DNA of 64,000 nucleotides, from contig JAHBWI010000007.1 in the NCBI GenBank assembly GCA_019637075.1, positions 1 to 64,000 of the forward strand. The letters run 5' to 3'. The position numbers and the translations under genes were made by a program. Under the pieces are notes generated by a model that did not search any database, had not been told where the DNA came from, and was given only the letters and a program-made list of their open reading frames with translations. The stretch is from Nitrospiraceae bacterium. GTDB taxonomy: Bacteria; Nitrospirota; Nitrospiria; Nitrospirales; Nitrospiraceae. Of the stretch, positions 1 to 9,164 are shown piece by piece; positions within the stretch are counted from its first letter, which is position 1; every line of letters starts with the position of its first letter.

Positions 1-444
<444 letters not shown>

Positions 445-492
445 TGCCTTTGCGCCCGGCGTGGTAGCATACAGTGATACGGCTGGAGGACC

Positions 493-1143
493 ATGGCTGA
501 TCGTGCCGTCGGGGTGCCCATTGCAAAAGAGGGGTTTCCATTCGTCGGTGGGCTTGGAGCGGCCACGGCGGCTGCTGCGTTGGTCGACTGGACCGTTCCC
601 ACTCTCTTGTTCGGCGGGTTCACGCTGTTTACAGCATGGTTTTTCCGAAACCCATCCAGAACGATTCCCCAGGATCCCAATGCGGTCGTGGCGCCGGGCG
701 ACGGCAAGGTCATCGCGATCGAGGAGGAGTTCGAGCCTCGATATCTGAAGGAAAAGAGCATCAGGCTCACGATCTTCCTGAACGTCTTTGACGTGCACAT
801 CAATCGAATTCCTTGCGAGGGAACGGTCGAAGGGGTCGTGTATCAGCCGGGGCAATTCCTCGTGGCGAGCAAGCCGGAAGCGACGCTTCGAAACGAGCAG
901 AATGCGGTCATGCTCAAGACGCCGTCCGGCACGAAGGTGTTGTGCGTGCAGGTGGCTGGATTGATTGCCCGCAGGATCATCAGCTGGGTCGGCCAAGGGG
1001 ATCGTGTCGAGCGTGGGGAACGGTATGGTCTGATTCGCTTCGGGTCTCGAATGGATACGTTTTTGCCGCTCGGGACGAAAGTCCGTGTGGCGGTTGGGGA
1101 CCGGGTTAAGGGCGGAGAAACCATTGTGGGGGAACTCCAATGA
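493..1143 (+). CDS. psd: Phosphatidylserine decarboxylase proenzyme
   Basis: This 216-residue protein belongs to the short phosphatidylserine decarboxylase family, which makes phosphatidylethanolamine at the inner membrane. Two hydrophobic N-terminal segments are followed by the catalytic domain with LNVFDVHINRIP and the self-cleavage site FGSR near the C-terminus, where Gly-Ser cleavage makes the pyruvoyl group. GGAGGA precedes the ATG by a few bases. The TGA stop overlaps the ATG of pssA (ATGA), so the two enzymes that make and decarboxylate phosphatidylserine are translationally coupled. Confidence 0.95.
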   Translation: MADRAVGVPIAKEGFPFVGGLGAATAAAALVDWTVPTLLFGGFTLFTAWFFRNPSRTIPQDPNAVVAPGDGKVIAIEEEFEPRYLKEKSIRLTIFLNVFDVHINRIPCEGTVEGVVYQPGQFLVASKPEATLRNEQNAVMLKTPSGTKVLCVQVAGLIARRIISWVGQGDRVERGERYGLIRFGSRMDTFLPLGTKVRVAVGDRVKGGETIVGELQ

Positions 1144-1940
1144 AACCAGCGCCGATTCGGGGTGCCTTCGCCAAGGGGAATCGGAAGCGGCAGGCGATGT
1201 ACCTGATTCCGAATCTCTGCACGACGGGGAACCTGTTCTGCGGGGTCTTTGCCATCCTCTCGGTATTCAACGGCCAACATTTGGCTGCGGCGATCGCCAT
1301 TTTGGTCGGCATGATTTTCGACATGCTGGACGGGAAACTGGCCCGCCTGACCAATAGCACCGGGCAGTTCGGCATCGAATATGATTCCCTCTCCGACGTG
1401 GTGTCGTTCGGCGTCGCGCCTGGTCTGCTGATTTACTCGTTTGCTCTCAGCGGGCAGGGGATGTTCGGAGTGGCGGTGATGTTCACCTATGTGGCAATGG
1501 GAGCCGTGCGGCTGGCGCGGTTCAATGCCACAGTGGCGAATTCAGACAGTAAATATTTCACGGGCTTGGCGATTCCGGCTGCCGCGGGCGTGATTGCGTC
1601 GCTGGTCATCTTCGATCTGCACATTACGCAGATGGGATCGGAGGTAAAGCCGATCCTGATTCTGGTGATGACGCTCTGCCTGGCGTTTCTGATGGTCAGC
1701 ACCATCAAGTATCGCAGCTTCAAAGACATGAAGTTCCGTCGAGGCGAGCACTTTACCTACCTGGTGTGGGGCATTCTGGCATTGATGTTGATTGTTGCCT
1801 GGCCTCAGGTTATGGTATTTGTCATGTTCGCCGGATACGCGGTATCAGGCCCTGTCTCTCGTTTGTGGGGGATGGTTGCAAAGCCTTCCGCCAAACAGCT
1901 GACCAGGTCAGAGACGCCGGTGTTGGAGTCGAAAGAGTAG
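1140..1940 (+). CDS. pssA: CDP-diacylglycerol--serine O-phosphatidyltransferase
   Basis: This 266-residue integral membrane protein has the full CDP-alcohol phosphotransferase signature: DG, two residues, AR, eight residues, G, three residues, D, three residues, D (it begins DMLDGKLAR). Several hydrophobic helices follow. It condenses CDP-diacylglycerol with serine to give phosphatidylserine, the substrate of the psd product encoded immediately upstream and overlapping by four bases. A later start at MYLIPNLC would give a protein 19 residues shorter, but the ATGA overlap favours the start given. A 361-base leader region separates it from leuA. Confidence 0.93.
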   Translation: MKPAPIRGAFAKGNRKRQAMYLIPNLCTTGNLFCGVFAILSVFNGQHLAAAIAILVGMIFDMLDGKLARLTNSTGQFGIEYDSLSDVVSFGVAPGLLIYSFALSGQGMFGVAVMFTYVAMGAVRLARFNATVANSDSKYFTGLAIPAAAGVIASLVIFDLHITQMGSEVKPILILVMTLCLAFLMVSTIKYRSFKDMKFRRGEHFTYLVWGILALMLIVAWPQVMVFVMFAGYAVSGPVSRLWGMVAKPSAKQLTRSETPVLESKE

Positions 1941-1944
1941 TGTG

Positions 1945-2200
1945 CGGGCTGTGATGAGGAGTAGTAGGCGACGCTGACCGTAGTGAGAGAGCCGGCGGAT
2001 GGTGCAAGCCGGTCGGTCAATCGCCGAACTCGCCTCTGAGCCGGACCCACGAACCCCAAAAGGGTGGTAGTCGGTCCCGAGTCATCCACGTGACGGATTG
2101 AATGAAGGGCGGCGGGAATATGATTCCCGTTGCCGAATCAGGGTGGTACCACGAAGAGCTGGAAGCCTTCGTCCCTGTCCGTGGGGCGAGGGCTTTTTTA
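1945..2200 (+). ncRNA. T-box leader of leuA, Leu (CTC) specifier
   Basis: The gene-free stretch between pssA and leuA holds the landmarks of a tRNA-sensing T-box. AGAGAGCCGG near 1986-1995 matches the Stem I GA-motif and distal arm. GAACTCGCCTCTGAG at 2026-2040 has the usual specifier layout, with CTC (Leu) at 2029-2031. AGGGTGGTACCACG at 2140-2153 is a near-consensus T-box that pairs with the uncharged tRNA acceptor end. A terminator hairpin with a U run ends it. Uncharged tRNA-Leu should stabilise the antiterminator and allow leuA to be transcribed. Exact stem boundaries were not folded computationally. Confidence 0.88.
2164..2200 (+). terminator. Regulated intrinsic terminator of the leuA T-box
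   Basis: An AGCCTTCGTCCC arm pairs through GC and GU pairs with GGGGCGAGGGCT and is followed directly by a run of T. It lies just after the T-box sequence, as expected for the alternative terminator/antiterminator pair. Confidence 0.85.
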
Positions 2201-2301
2201 TTGGCAGATTGTCGAAACCGGTTTCCAACGTTGTTTTCTACACCTGCGGCTTCGTTGGGAACCCGGATTGAGCAATCTGCGGAACAGAGGAGGGTGGGAC
2301 C

Positions 2302-3849
2302 ATGACGAGGATGATCAGAATTTTCGATACGACGTTGCGCGATGGCGAGCAATCGCCGGGGGCCAGTATGAACGTCGAAGAGAAACTCATGGTCGCCAAG
2401 CAACTGGCTCGCCTGGGGGTCGATATCATCGAGGCTGGGTTTGCATACAGCTCGCCCGGCGATTTCGAGGCTGTACGGCGGATCGCGCATGAGGTGGATG
2501 GGCCGACTGTCTGCAGTTTGGCCCGTGCGCGACCGGAGGACATCACGAGGGCCTACGAAGCGTTGAAAGGCGCGCCGAGGGTCAGGATCCATACGTTCCT
2601 GTCGACGTCGGACATCCATCTGAAGCATCAGTTTCGCATGACGCGGGACGAGGCCAAGAAGCGGGCGGTAGAGATGGTGCAGCTGGCTCGTACGTACGTC
2701 GACGACGTCGAGTTCTCGCCGATGGATGCCAGCCGGTCGGATCCGACCTACCTCTATGAGGTCATCGAGGCGGTCATTGCGGCGGGGGCTGGGACCGTCA
2801 ACATTCCGGACACGGTCGGTTACACAATTCCGCAGGAGTTCGGTAAATTAATCCGCGGTATCCGGGAGCGGGTCCCGAACAGCAGGCAGGCGATCATTTC
2901 CGTCCATTGCCACAATGATTTGGGGTTGGCCGTGGCGAACAGTCTGGCTGCCGTGATCGAGGGGGCTGGGCAGGTGGAATGTACGATCAACGGGATCGGA
3001 GAGCGCGCGGGAAATACATCATTAGAAGAAGTGGTGATGGGATTGCGAACGCGCAAGGACCTCTACCAGGCCGATACCAAGGTCAATACCGAGGAAATTT
3101 CCAAGACGAGCCGTCTCGTGAGCAAGATTACCGGGATGGTCGTTCAGCCGAACAAGGCGATTGTCGGAGCCAATGCGTTCGCCCATACCTCGGGCATCCA
3201 CCAGGATGGGTTGCTGAAGGACAAGACCACCTACGAGATCATGCGGCCCGAATCGATCGGTCTCGAACAGAACAAGTTGGTCATGGGCAAACTCTCCGGT
3301 CGCCATGCCTTCCGGCAACGTTTGGAGGAACTCGGTTACAAGTTGTCGGAGGAGGAGATCAATCACGCGTTCGAGCGGTTCAAGAAGTTGGCGGACCATA
3401 AAAAGGAGATCTACGAAGAAGATCTCGAAGTCATCGTGTCCGAAGAAGTGGCCAAGATGTCGGAGCGTGTCGTCTTGAAATCGTTTCAGGTCGAAAGCGG
3501 AACCAACAAGACGCCGAAGGCCACGGTAGAGTTGGAGATCGACGGCAAGACCGTGACGCACACCGGCACGGGGGATGGACCGGTCGATGCCGTCTACCGA
3601 ACGATCGCCGCGATGACCCATACCAAGAGCAAACTGCTGATGTTCGGGGTCAACGCCATCACCGGCGGAACCGATGCCCAGGGCGAGGTCTCAGTGCGGG
3701 TCGAGGAAGATGGCCGAACCGTGACCGGACACGGGGCCGATACCGACATCATTACCGCTTCGGCCAAGGCCTATCTGAATGCATTGAATAAGCTGGCCTA
3801 CCATGCGTCCAAACAGGCTGAGGGCGTGCAGAAGGTCAGCTTGATTTGA
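2302..3849 (+). CDS. leuA: 2-isopropylmalate synthase
   Basis: This 515-residue protein catalyses the committed step of leucine synthesis, condensing acetyl-CoA with 2-oxoisovalerate. The N-terminal TIM barrel carries [12 protein letters not shown] (residues 9-20) and the metal-binding HCH pair (H202, H204). The C-terminal third (about residues 370-515) is the LeuA dimerisation domain that binds leucine for feedback inhibition. AGGAGGG lies seven bases before the chosen ATG; the in-frame ATG at 2311 is badly spaced. Regulation is likely double: the T-box leader at transcription and leucine at the enzyme. A cupin gene and leuB follow on the same strand. Confidence 0.97.
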   Translation: MTRMIRIFDTTLRDGEQSPGASMNVEEKLMVAKQLARLGVDIIEAGFAYSSPGDFEAVRRIAHEVDGPTVCSLARARPEDITRAYEALKGAPRVRIHTFLSTSDIHLKHQFRMTRDEAKKRAVEMVQLARTYVDDVEFSPMDASRSDPTYLYEVIEAVIAAGAGTVNIPDTVGYTIPQEFGKLIRGIRERVPNSRQAIISVHCHNDLGLAVANSLAAVIEGAGQVECTINGIGERAGNTSLEEVVMGLRTRKDLYQADTKVNTEEISKTSRLVSKITGMVVQPNKAIVGANAFAHTSGIHQDGLLKDKTTYEIMRPESIGLEQNKLVMGKLSGRHAFRQRLEELGYKLSEEEINHAFERFKKLADHKKEIYEEDLEVIVSEEVAKMSERVVLKSFQVESGTNKTPKATVELEIDGKTVTHTGTGDGPVDAVYRTIAAMTHTKSKLLMFGVNAITGGTDAQGEVSVRVEEDGRTVTGHGADTDIITASAKAYLNALNKLAYHASKQAEGVQKVSLI

Positions 3850-3878
3850 TCCCGATCCACAGGGTAGATTCCTCAATT

Positions 3879-3906
3879 CCCGACCGTGGCGAGCGCCGCG
3901 GTCGGG
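3879..3906. repeat. Perfect hairpin between leuA and the cupin gene
   Basis: CCCGACCGTGGC and GCCGCGGTCGGG face each other across a four-base loop, forming a GC-rich stem of about twelve pairs with one mismatch. No T run follows, so it is more likely an mRNA-stabilising or processing element inside the leu operon than a simple terminator. Confidence 0.6.
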
Positions 3907-3959
3907 CCCTGCCCCTTCCGATCACGGCGATCGGCCGGCGGTGAGGGAAGGGTCTCCTC

Positions 3960-4319
3960 ATGCTGCACACGCATCTACGACAGTGTCCGGAATTCTTGGC
4001 CGGCGATCACACGAGGCTGCGGGAATTGCTGCATCCGTCGAAGGCGCCGCTCAAGTTGGGGTACAGTCTGGCGCACGGGTTCGTCGATCCGGGCAAGGCG
4101 TCGCTGTGGCATCGCTTGACCTCGTCCGAGGTGTACTACTTCATCTCTGGGTGCGGCACGATGCAGGTGAACGAGGAATCAGTGAAGGTCGAGGCCGGCT
4201 CGGTCGTCTACGTGCCGCCCGGCGCGAACCAGTCGCTTGTGAACGAAGGAACCGACCCGGTCGAGTTTCTCTGCCTGGTGGATCCCGCCTGGACTCCGGA
4301 ACAAGAAACGGTGCTTTGA
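3960..4319 (+). CDS. Small cupin-domain protein
   Basis: This 119-residue single-domain cupin has the two conserved motifs: HRLTSSEVYYFISGCGTM (motif 1, including the glutamate) and the PPGANQSLVNEG stretch (motif 2). Such proteins are metal-binding beta barrels acting as mannose-6-phosphate-isomerase-like enzymes, dioxygenases or small-molecule sensors, and the sequence does not tell which. It lies between leuA and leuB on the same strand, 110 bases after leuA and 21 bases before leuB. It is therefore probably cotranscribed with them, although no role in leucine synthesis is established. Confidence 0.85.
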   Translation: MLHTHLRQCPEFLAGDHTRLRELLHPSKAPLKLGYSLAHGFVDPGKASLWHRLTSSEVYYFISGCGTMQVNEESVKVEAGSVVYVPPGANQSLVNEGTDPVEFLCLVDPAWTPEQETVL

Positions 4320-4340
4320 TAACGAAGAGGAGAAGATCAC

Positions 4341-5414
4341 GTGAAAGCGAAGATCGCGGTATTGGCGGGTGATGGCGTCGGGCGAGAAATCGTGCCGGAG
4401 GCGGTAAAGATTCTCAAGGCGGTGGCGGAGCGCTACCACCATACGTTCGAGTTCACGGCGGCCGATGTCGGAGGCCAGGCCATCGATAAGGTCGGGGTCC
4501 CCCTTCCCCAGGATACGCTGGCGGTTGCCAAACAGAGTGATGCCGTGTTGCTGGGAGCAGTCGGCGGGCCTAAGTGGGAGGGGCTGGAATATAGTCTACG
4601 CCCGGAACGGGCTCTGCTCGGTCTGCGCGAGCAGCTCGGCCTCTATGCCAATCTTCGCCCGGCGAAACTCTATCCGGGACTGGCCGATGCCTCCACCTTA
4701 CGCCGGGAGGTTATCGATGGGATCGACATGCTCGTCGTGCGTGAACTCACGGGCGGCATTTATTTCGGCAAGCCCAAAGGCATAGAGAAACTGCCGGGTG
4801 GCGGAGAGCGCGGCATCAACACCGAAGTCTATACGACGGAGGAAATCAGGCGGATCGCGGTGGTGGCGTTCGACGCAGCTCGGAAGCGGAAAAAGAAGCT
4901 TACCTCGGTCGATAAGGCCAATGTGCTGGAATCCTCGGAACTCTGGCGGCGCGTGGTCTGCGAGGTGCATAAGGATTATCCTGATGTGGCGTTGAGTCAC
5001 ATCTACGTCGACAATTGCGCGATGCAACTGGTCCGGAACCCACGGCAGTTCGACGTGTTGTTGTGCAACAACATGTTTGGAGACATTTTGAGCGATGAGG
5101 CGGCGATGCTGACCGGTTCGATCGGCATGCTCCCGTCGGCGAGCGTCGGAGCAAAGGTCGGCCTGTTCGAGCCGATTCACGGGAGTGCTCCGGACATTGC
5201 GGGGAAGAACATCGCCAATCCTATTGCGACGATTGCGTCCGGCGCCATGATGTTGTCCTATGCCTTCCAACTCGACAAGGAAGCAGCCGCGATCGAGCAA
5301 GCCATCGTGAAGACGCTGGATCTCGGCTACCGCACGAAGGACATCCATGCCGAGGGCATGAAACTGCTCGGGACAACGGAGATGGGAGACGCGATTCTTC
5401 GGAATCTGGTCTGA
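4341..5414 (+). CDS. leuB: 3-isopropylmalate dehydrogenase
   Basis: This 357-residue NAD-dependent decarboxylating dehydrogenase converts 3-isopropylmalate to the ketoacid precursor of leucine. It shows the family core: [16 protein letters not shown] at the N-terminus, the substrate-binding arginines in [29 protein letters not shown] with the metal aspartates, and the NAD-binding [18 protein letters not shown]. The start is a GTG preceded by AGAGGAGA. Length matches the family. leuC and leuD do not occur in this window, so the isomerase must be encoded elsewhere. Confidence 0.97.
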   Translation: MKAKIAVLAGDGVGREIVPEAVKILKAVAERYHHTFEFTAADVGGQAIDKVGVPLPQDTLAVAKQSDAVLLGAVGGPKWEGLEYSLRPERALLGLREQLGLYANLRPAKLYPGLADASTLRREVIDGIDMLVVRELTGGIYFGKPKGIEKLPGGGERGINTEVYTTEEIRRIAVVAFDAARKRKKKLTSVDKANVLESSELWRRVVCEVHKDYPDVALSHIYVDNCAMQLVRNPRQFDVLLCNNMFGDILSDEAAMLTGSIGMLPSASVGAKVGLFEPIHGSAPDIAGKNIANPIATIASGAMMLSYAFQLDKEAAAIEQAIVKTLDLGYRTKDIHAEGMKLLGTTEMGDAILRNLV

Positions 5415-5422
5415 ACGGGACC

Positions 5423-6643
5423 ATGACACTCACCGCACGCGTGACGACAATCGAAACGCTGGTCGGTATCGGAGAGCCGGACTACAGCGGAGACGGCGGT
5501 CCTGCCGCCTCGGCATCGTTGAACGAGCCGAAAGGCGTATGTCTGGACCGTGACGGCAACCTGTTTATCGCCGATGCCGAAAACCATGTGGTGCGGCGAG
5601 TTGATCGGGCAACGGGCCTGATTACTACAGTGGCTGGACGGCTCGCGGCCGGACCAGGGGCTTCGTTTGCCGCCGCAGGACAGGCAGCCGCCGAACCGCC
5701 CGGCGAAGAAGAAGACCCGTTTGCCGAACCTTCCTCCGACAAGTCGAAGACGTATAGCCAGGTCACGGACGTTGGCGGTACGGTGCGTTACGTGACCGGC
5801 GGAGGCATTGGGCTCAGCCGCTTCGAAGGCGACGGTGGCCCCGCCACCCGTGCCAGCTTGAATTTTCCGAGCGCTGTTGCGGTCGACAGGGCCGGCAATC
5901 TCTACATCGCCGATACGATGAATCACCGCGTCCGAAAAGTCGACGCGCGCACCGGCGAGATCTCCACACTTGCTGGGACGGGGCAGCCGCGGTTCCATGG
6001 CGACGGAGGACCAGCCGCGTCGGCTGGACTGAACGATCCTGTGGCGTTGGCCGTAGACGAGACGACGCTGTATATCGCCGATCAAGGCAACAATCGAGTC
6101 CGTGCGCTCGATCTGTCCTCAGGGACCATCCGCACCATTGCGGGGGATGGCACCGCTGCGTACAACGGCGACGAGATACCCGCGACTCAGGCCAGTGTGG
6201 CCGGGCCGGGTGGCCTCGCCTTGGGACCTGGCGGCACGCTGTTCATTGCCGATACCTTTAATGGGCGCATCCGCGCCGTGGCCCTCTCAACGGGAAAAAT
6301 TTCCACGGTCGTGGGTGACGGAGGAACATATCGGTATCAAGGTCCCCAGGATCCTCCTTCTGCCAGTCTCTCTCGGCCCGCCGGCATCGCCGTAACTGTC
6401 GACGGGGCGATCTTGATCACCGATTCCGACAGCCATTTGATCCGCCGGTACGATCCGGCGACCAAGGCCATCAGTCGCGTGGCAGGAAACGGGGTGGCTC
6501 AATTTTCCGGCGATGGTGGGGATGCGTTGGCTGGGAGTTTGAGCTACCCGTTCGGGGTCGCCGTCGACGCCACCGGCAGCATCGTCGTCGCCGACACATT
6601 CAATCACCGTATTCGAATTGTGCGAATCGCGACGGAAGGATAG
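5423..6643 (+). CDS. NHL-repeat beta-propeller protein
   Basis: This 406-residue protein is built from about six NHL-type blades, each with a variant of GDGGPA.SA.LN.P.GVA, then G.LFIADT.NHRVR and I.TVAG. It should fold as a six-bladed propeller used for protein or ligand binding, or for lactonase-like chemistry. Between blades 1 and 2 is an Ala/Pro/Glu-rich insert (about residues 78-125) that looks disordered. No signal peptide is seen with this start. It sits 8 bases after leuB and 5 bases before asd, so it is cotranscribed with amino-acid genes, but its function is unknown. Confidence 0.85.
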   Translation: MTLTARVTTIETLVGIGEPDYSGDGGPAASASLNEPKGVCLDRDGNLFIADAENHVVRRVDRATGLITTVAGRLAAGPGASFAAAGQAAAEPPGEEEDPFAEPSSDKSKTYSQVTDVGGTVRYVTGGGIGLSRFEGDGGPATRASLNFPSAVAVDRAGNLYIADTMNHRVRKVDARTGEISTLAGTGQPRFHGDGGPAASAGLNDPVALAVDETTLYIADQGNNRVRALDLSSGTIRTIAGDGTAAYNGDEIPATQASVAGPGGLALGPGGTLFIADTFNGRIRAVALSTGKISTVVGDGGTYRYQGPQDPPSASLSRPAGIAVTVDGAILITDSDSHLIRRYDPATKAISRVAGNGVAQFSGDGGDALAGSLSYPFGVAVDATGSIVVADTFNHRIRIVRIATEG

Positions 6644-6648
6644 TCACG

Positions 6649-7668
6649 ATGTTGAAAAAGAAAAAGGCCTACACGGTGGCGATCATCGGAGCCACGGGGG
6701 CTGTGGGGAAGGAAAGCCTGGAGATTCTGGAGGAACGGAAGTTTCCGATCGAATCGCTCAGGCTGTTTGCGTCAAAACGATCGGCTGGGGAGTCCCTGTC
6801 GTGCCAGGGCAAGAGCTACAAGGTTGAGGAACTGACCGAGAAGTCGTCCTTCGCCGGAGTGGATCTGGCTTTTGTATCCGCAACGGATGCCATCAGCCGG
6901 GACTATGGGGCCAAGCTCGGTGCCGCCGGTGTGTCGGTGATCGACGATAGTGCGGTCTTTCGTATGGACCCCGACGTGCCGTTGGTGGTACCGGAAGTTA
7001 ACGCCGCCGCCTTAGGTGCGATGAAGAAGGGGATTGTGGCGATTCCCAATTGCACGACGACGCCGCTGGTGATGGCGCTCAAGCCTTTGCAGGATGCGGT
7101 GGGGGTCAAGCGGGTCGTGGTGACGACCTTTCAGTCGGTCTCCGGGACCGGTGCGGCTGCAATGGATGAACTGGTCGATCAGACCAAGGCACTCATGACC
7201 TTTCAGGACGTGAAGGTGCAGGTCTACCCGTATCAAATTGCCTTCAATTTGCTCCCGCATATCGGGTCATTCGGGGAAGGGGGCGACTGTTCCGAAGAAG
7301 TGAAGATCGTGCGTGAAACCAGGAAGATTCTGGATGCGCCGAAGCTGCGTGTGACCGCGACGACAGTGCGAGTGCCGGTCCTGCGGTGTCATTCGGAAGC
7401 CATCAACGTCGAGTTGGAGCGCCCGCTCAAGCCGAACGATGCCCGAGCTGCCTTGGCCGCCATGCCCGGCGTGATCGTGTACGATGACCCGACCAAGAAG
7501 CTGTATCCCATGCCCTTTGAGGTGTCGGGAAAGGACGAAGTCTACATTGGGCGTGTCCGAGAAGATGAGTCAGTCACCAACGGGCTCAACTTGTGGGTGG
7601 TGAGCGACAATCTCCGAAAGGGTGCGGCGCTCAACGCGGTTCAAATCGCGGAATGTCTGATACAATAA
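6649..7668 (+). CDS. asd: Aspartate-semialdehyde dehydrogenase
   Basis: This 339-residue NADPH enzyme reduces aspartyl phosphate to aspartate semialdehyde for lysine/diaminopimelate, threonine and methionine synthesis. The N-terminal Rossmann motif is GATGAVG, and the active-site cysteine is C135 in PNCTTTPL. The downstream SVSGTGAAAMDEL stretch and the RVPVLRCHSEAINVE strand with the catalytic His are also present. Length and motif order are typical. It is 5 bases from the NHL gene and 3 bases from the DUF2905 gene, all on one strand. Confidence 0.97.
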   Translation: MLKKKKAYTVAIIGATGAVGKESLEILEERKFPIESLRLFASKRSAGESLSCQGKSYKVEELTEKSSFAGVDLAFVSATDAISRDYGAKLGAAGVSVIDDSAVFRMDPDVPLVVPEVNAAALGAMKKGIVAIPNCTTTPLVMALKPLQDAVGVKRVVVTTFQSVSGTGAAAMDELVDQTKALMTFQDVKVQVYPYQIAFNLLPHIGSFGEGGDCSEEVKIVRETRKILDAPKLRVTATTVRVPVLRCHSEAINVELERPLKPNDARAALAAMPGVIVYDDPTKKLYPMPFEVSGKDEVYIGRVREDESVTNGLNLWVVSDNLRKGAALNAVQIAECLIQ

Positions 7669-7671
7669 AAC

Positions 7672-7926
7672 ATGGCGGAATGGAGCGGCCTGGGCAGACT
7701 CCTGATCCTCGTGGGACTCGCTGTGGCTGGTGTCGGAGTCTTGTTCATTCTGGCGGACCGTTGGCCGGGAATCGGTTCGCTTTTTAACTGGATCGGAAAA
7801 CTTCCTGGTGACATGTCCATCCGCCGAGAGCATTTCAGCGTTTATGTGCCGATTGCAACCAGTCTGGTGCTCAGCATCCTGCTGAGCGTTGTGTTCTACC
7901 TACTTTCATGGCTGTTTCGCCGTTGA
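7672..7926 (+). CDS. DUF2905 two-helix membrane protein
   Basis: This 84-residue protein has an N-terminal membrane helix (about residues 8-27), a short WIGKLPGDMSIRREHFSVYVP core and a C-terminal helix (about residues 60-80). That pattern is the signature of the DUF2905 family of small inner-membrane proteins of unknown function. It starts 3 bases after asd and its 3' end overlaps the next gene by 19 bases, which indicates one operon. Confidence 0.88.
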   Translation: MAEWSGLGRLLILVGLAVAGVGVLFILADRWPGIGSLFNWIGKLPGDMSIRREHFSVYVPIATSLVLSILLSVVFYLLSWLFRR

Positions 7927-9164
7927 TCCGGTGTGGCGTGCCCTTTCCGGCAGGCGTCGTCCTGGCCCTGCTGATCGTGCTGACGGCAGCCATTCCTGCT
8001 TCCGCCGAGTCCATTCGTGTCTTGGTCGGGCAGGATCTCCACCAGCTGGAAGTCCGATCCGAGGGGGAGCTGGCCGTGATCTCGGATCACGGAGACAGCC
8101 GCGCCGTGCATGCTCCGCTGCACATTCAGTCGCGATCGGACGGTATTCACGTCAACGGCCGGCGTATGGGGGGGGACTCACTGACCGTTCGGCCCTTGCG
8201 CTCGGGCCTCACGCTGTTGATGGGAAAGGATGCCGCTGCGTCGGGATCTACTCGAGCTGCTGCCGGCGCCCAGTCGGCGGCTCCCCAGGGGCTGCCGGTG
8301 AGTGGTGCAGTGAAGGTATTGCGCAAGGGACGAGCGCTGTCCGTTGTCAATCAGGTTGACCTGGAAGAATATGTGAAAGGCGTCGTGCCCGCGGAGGTGA
8401 GCTCGGCGTGGCATTCCGAAATGCTGAAGGTGCAAGCGGTGGCGGCTCGGACGTATGCGCTCTATAACAAAATGCTAAGCGCCGCGCGCGAGTACGATGT
8501 CGTCGCGACGACACAAGACCAGGTCTATCGGGGGCGGGCTGGGGTCGATCGACGGGTGGAAGACGCGGTGGAGGCCACCAGAGGCATCGTCGTCACCCAT
8601 CAGCAGGCACCGATTTACGCGGCGTTCTCTTCGACAGCCGCGGGGCCCACCGAGGATGCGGTCAACGTGTGGCTAAACAAAGATCTGCCCTATCTGAAAG
8701 GCGTCGAGTGTCCCTTTGATTTGGATTCTCCCTATTATCAATGGAAGGCCAGCGTGAAGATCGAACAGTTGGAGCGCAACCTACGGCAGCAGGGTTTTGC
8801 CGTGGGAACGATTGCGACCCTCACTCCCATTGCCTATAGCCGGGCCGGACGTGTTGCCCGGCTGCGGATTCTCCATTCCGATGGCGAGGTCGTATTGCGT
8901 GGTGAGGATCTTCGCAAGGCAGTGGGCTACACCATCATCCCCAGCACTCAGTTCGAGGTGGAATCAGTTGGTGCCGAAGTGACCTTTGCCGGGTACGGCG
9001 CCGGCCATGCGGTGGGACTATGCCAGTGGGGCGCCAAGGAGTTGGCCGAACTCGGCTATTCCTATGCCAGCATTCTTCGCTACTACTATCCCGGTACCGA
9101 ATTGCAAAATGCCGCCGTTGTTCCCCTGTCTGCCCCAACCCTTCCTGCACCCCATGCTCCTTAG
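7908..9164 (+). CDS. Secreted SpoIID/LytB-domain protein
   Basis: This 418-residue protein begins with a signal peptide ending near PASAES. A SpoIID domain occupies about residues 115-380, with the EEYVKGVVPAEV motif, QAVAARTYAL and the C-terminal GHAVGLCQWGAKELAELG motif. In Bacillus SpoIID is a lytic transglycosylase acting on peptidoglycan stripped of stem peptides. In non-sporulating bacteria relatives are presumed cell-wall hydrolases or amidase enhancers. The start overlaps the DUF2905 gene and its end overlaps queA by 11 bases. A wall role fits the nearby rod-shape cluster but is inferred. Confidence 0.88.
   Translation: MAVSPLIRCGVPFPAGVVLALLIVLTAAIPASAESIRVLVGQDLHQLEVRSEGELAVISDHGDSRAVHAPLHIQSRSDGIHVNGRRMGGDSLTVRPLRSGLTLLMGKDAAASGSTRAAAGAQSAAPQGLPVSGAVKVLRKGRALSVVNQVDLEEYVKGVVPAEVSSAWHSEMLKVQAVAARTYALYNKMLSAAREYDVVATTQDQVYRGRAGVDRRVEDAVEATRGIVVTHQQAPIYAAFSSTAAGPTEDAVNVWLNKDLPYLKGVECPFDLDSPYYQWKASVKIEQLERNLRQQGFAVGTIATLTPIAYSRAGRVARLRILHSDGEVVLRGEDLRKAVGYTIIPSTQFEVESVGAEVTFAGYGAGHAVGLCQWGAKELAELGYSYASILRYYYPGTELQNAAVVPLSAPTLPAPHAP

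Noticed and set aside
2061-2070. A second AGGGTGGTA, suggesting tandem T-boxes
   Set aside because: No second specifier or terminator accompanies it; it falls within the Stem I to antiterminator linker of the single leader.
3879-3906. Intrinsic terminator after leuA
   Set aside because: The hairpin is strong, but the following bases are C-rich with no T run, and leuB follows on the same strand.
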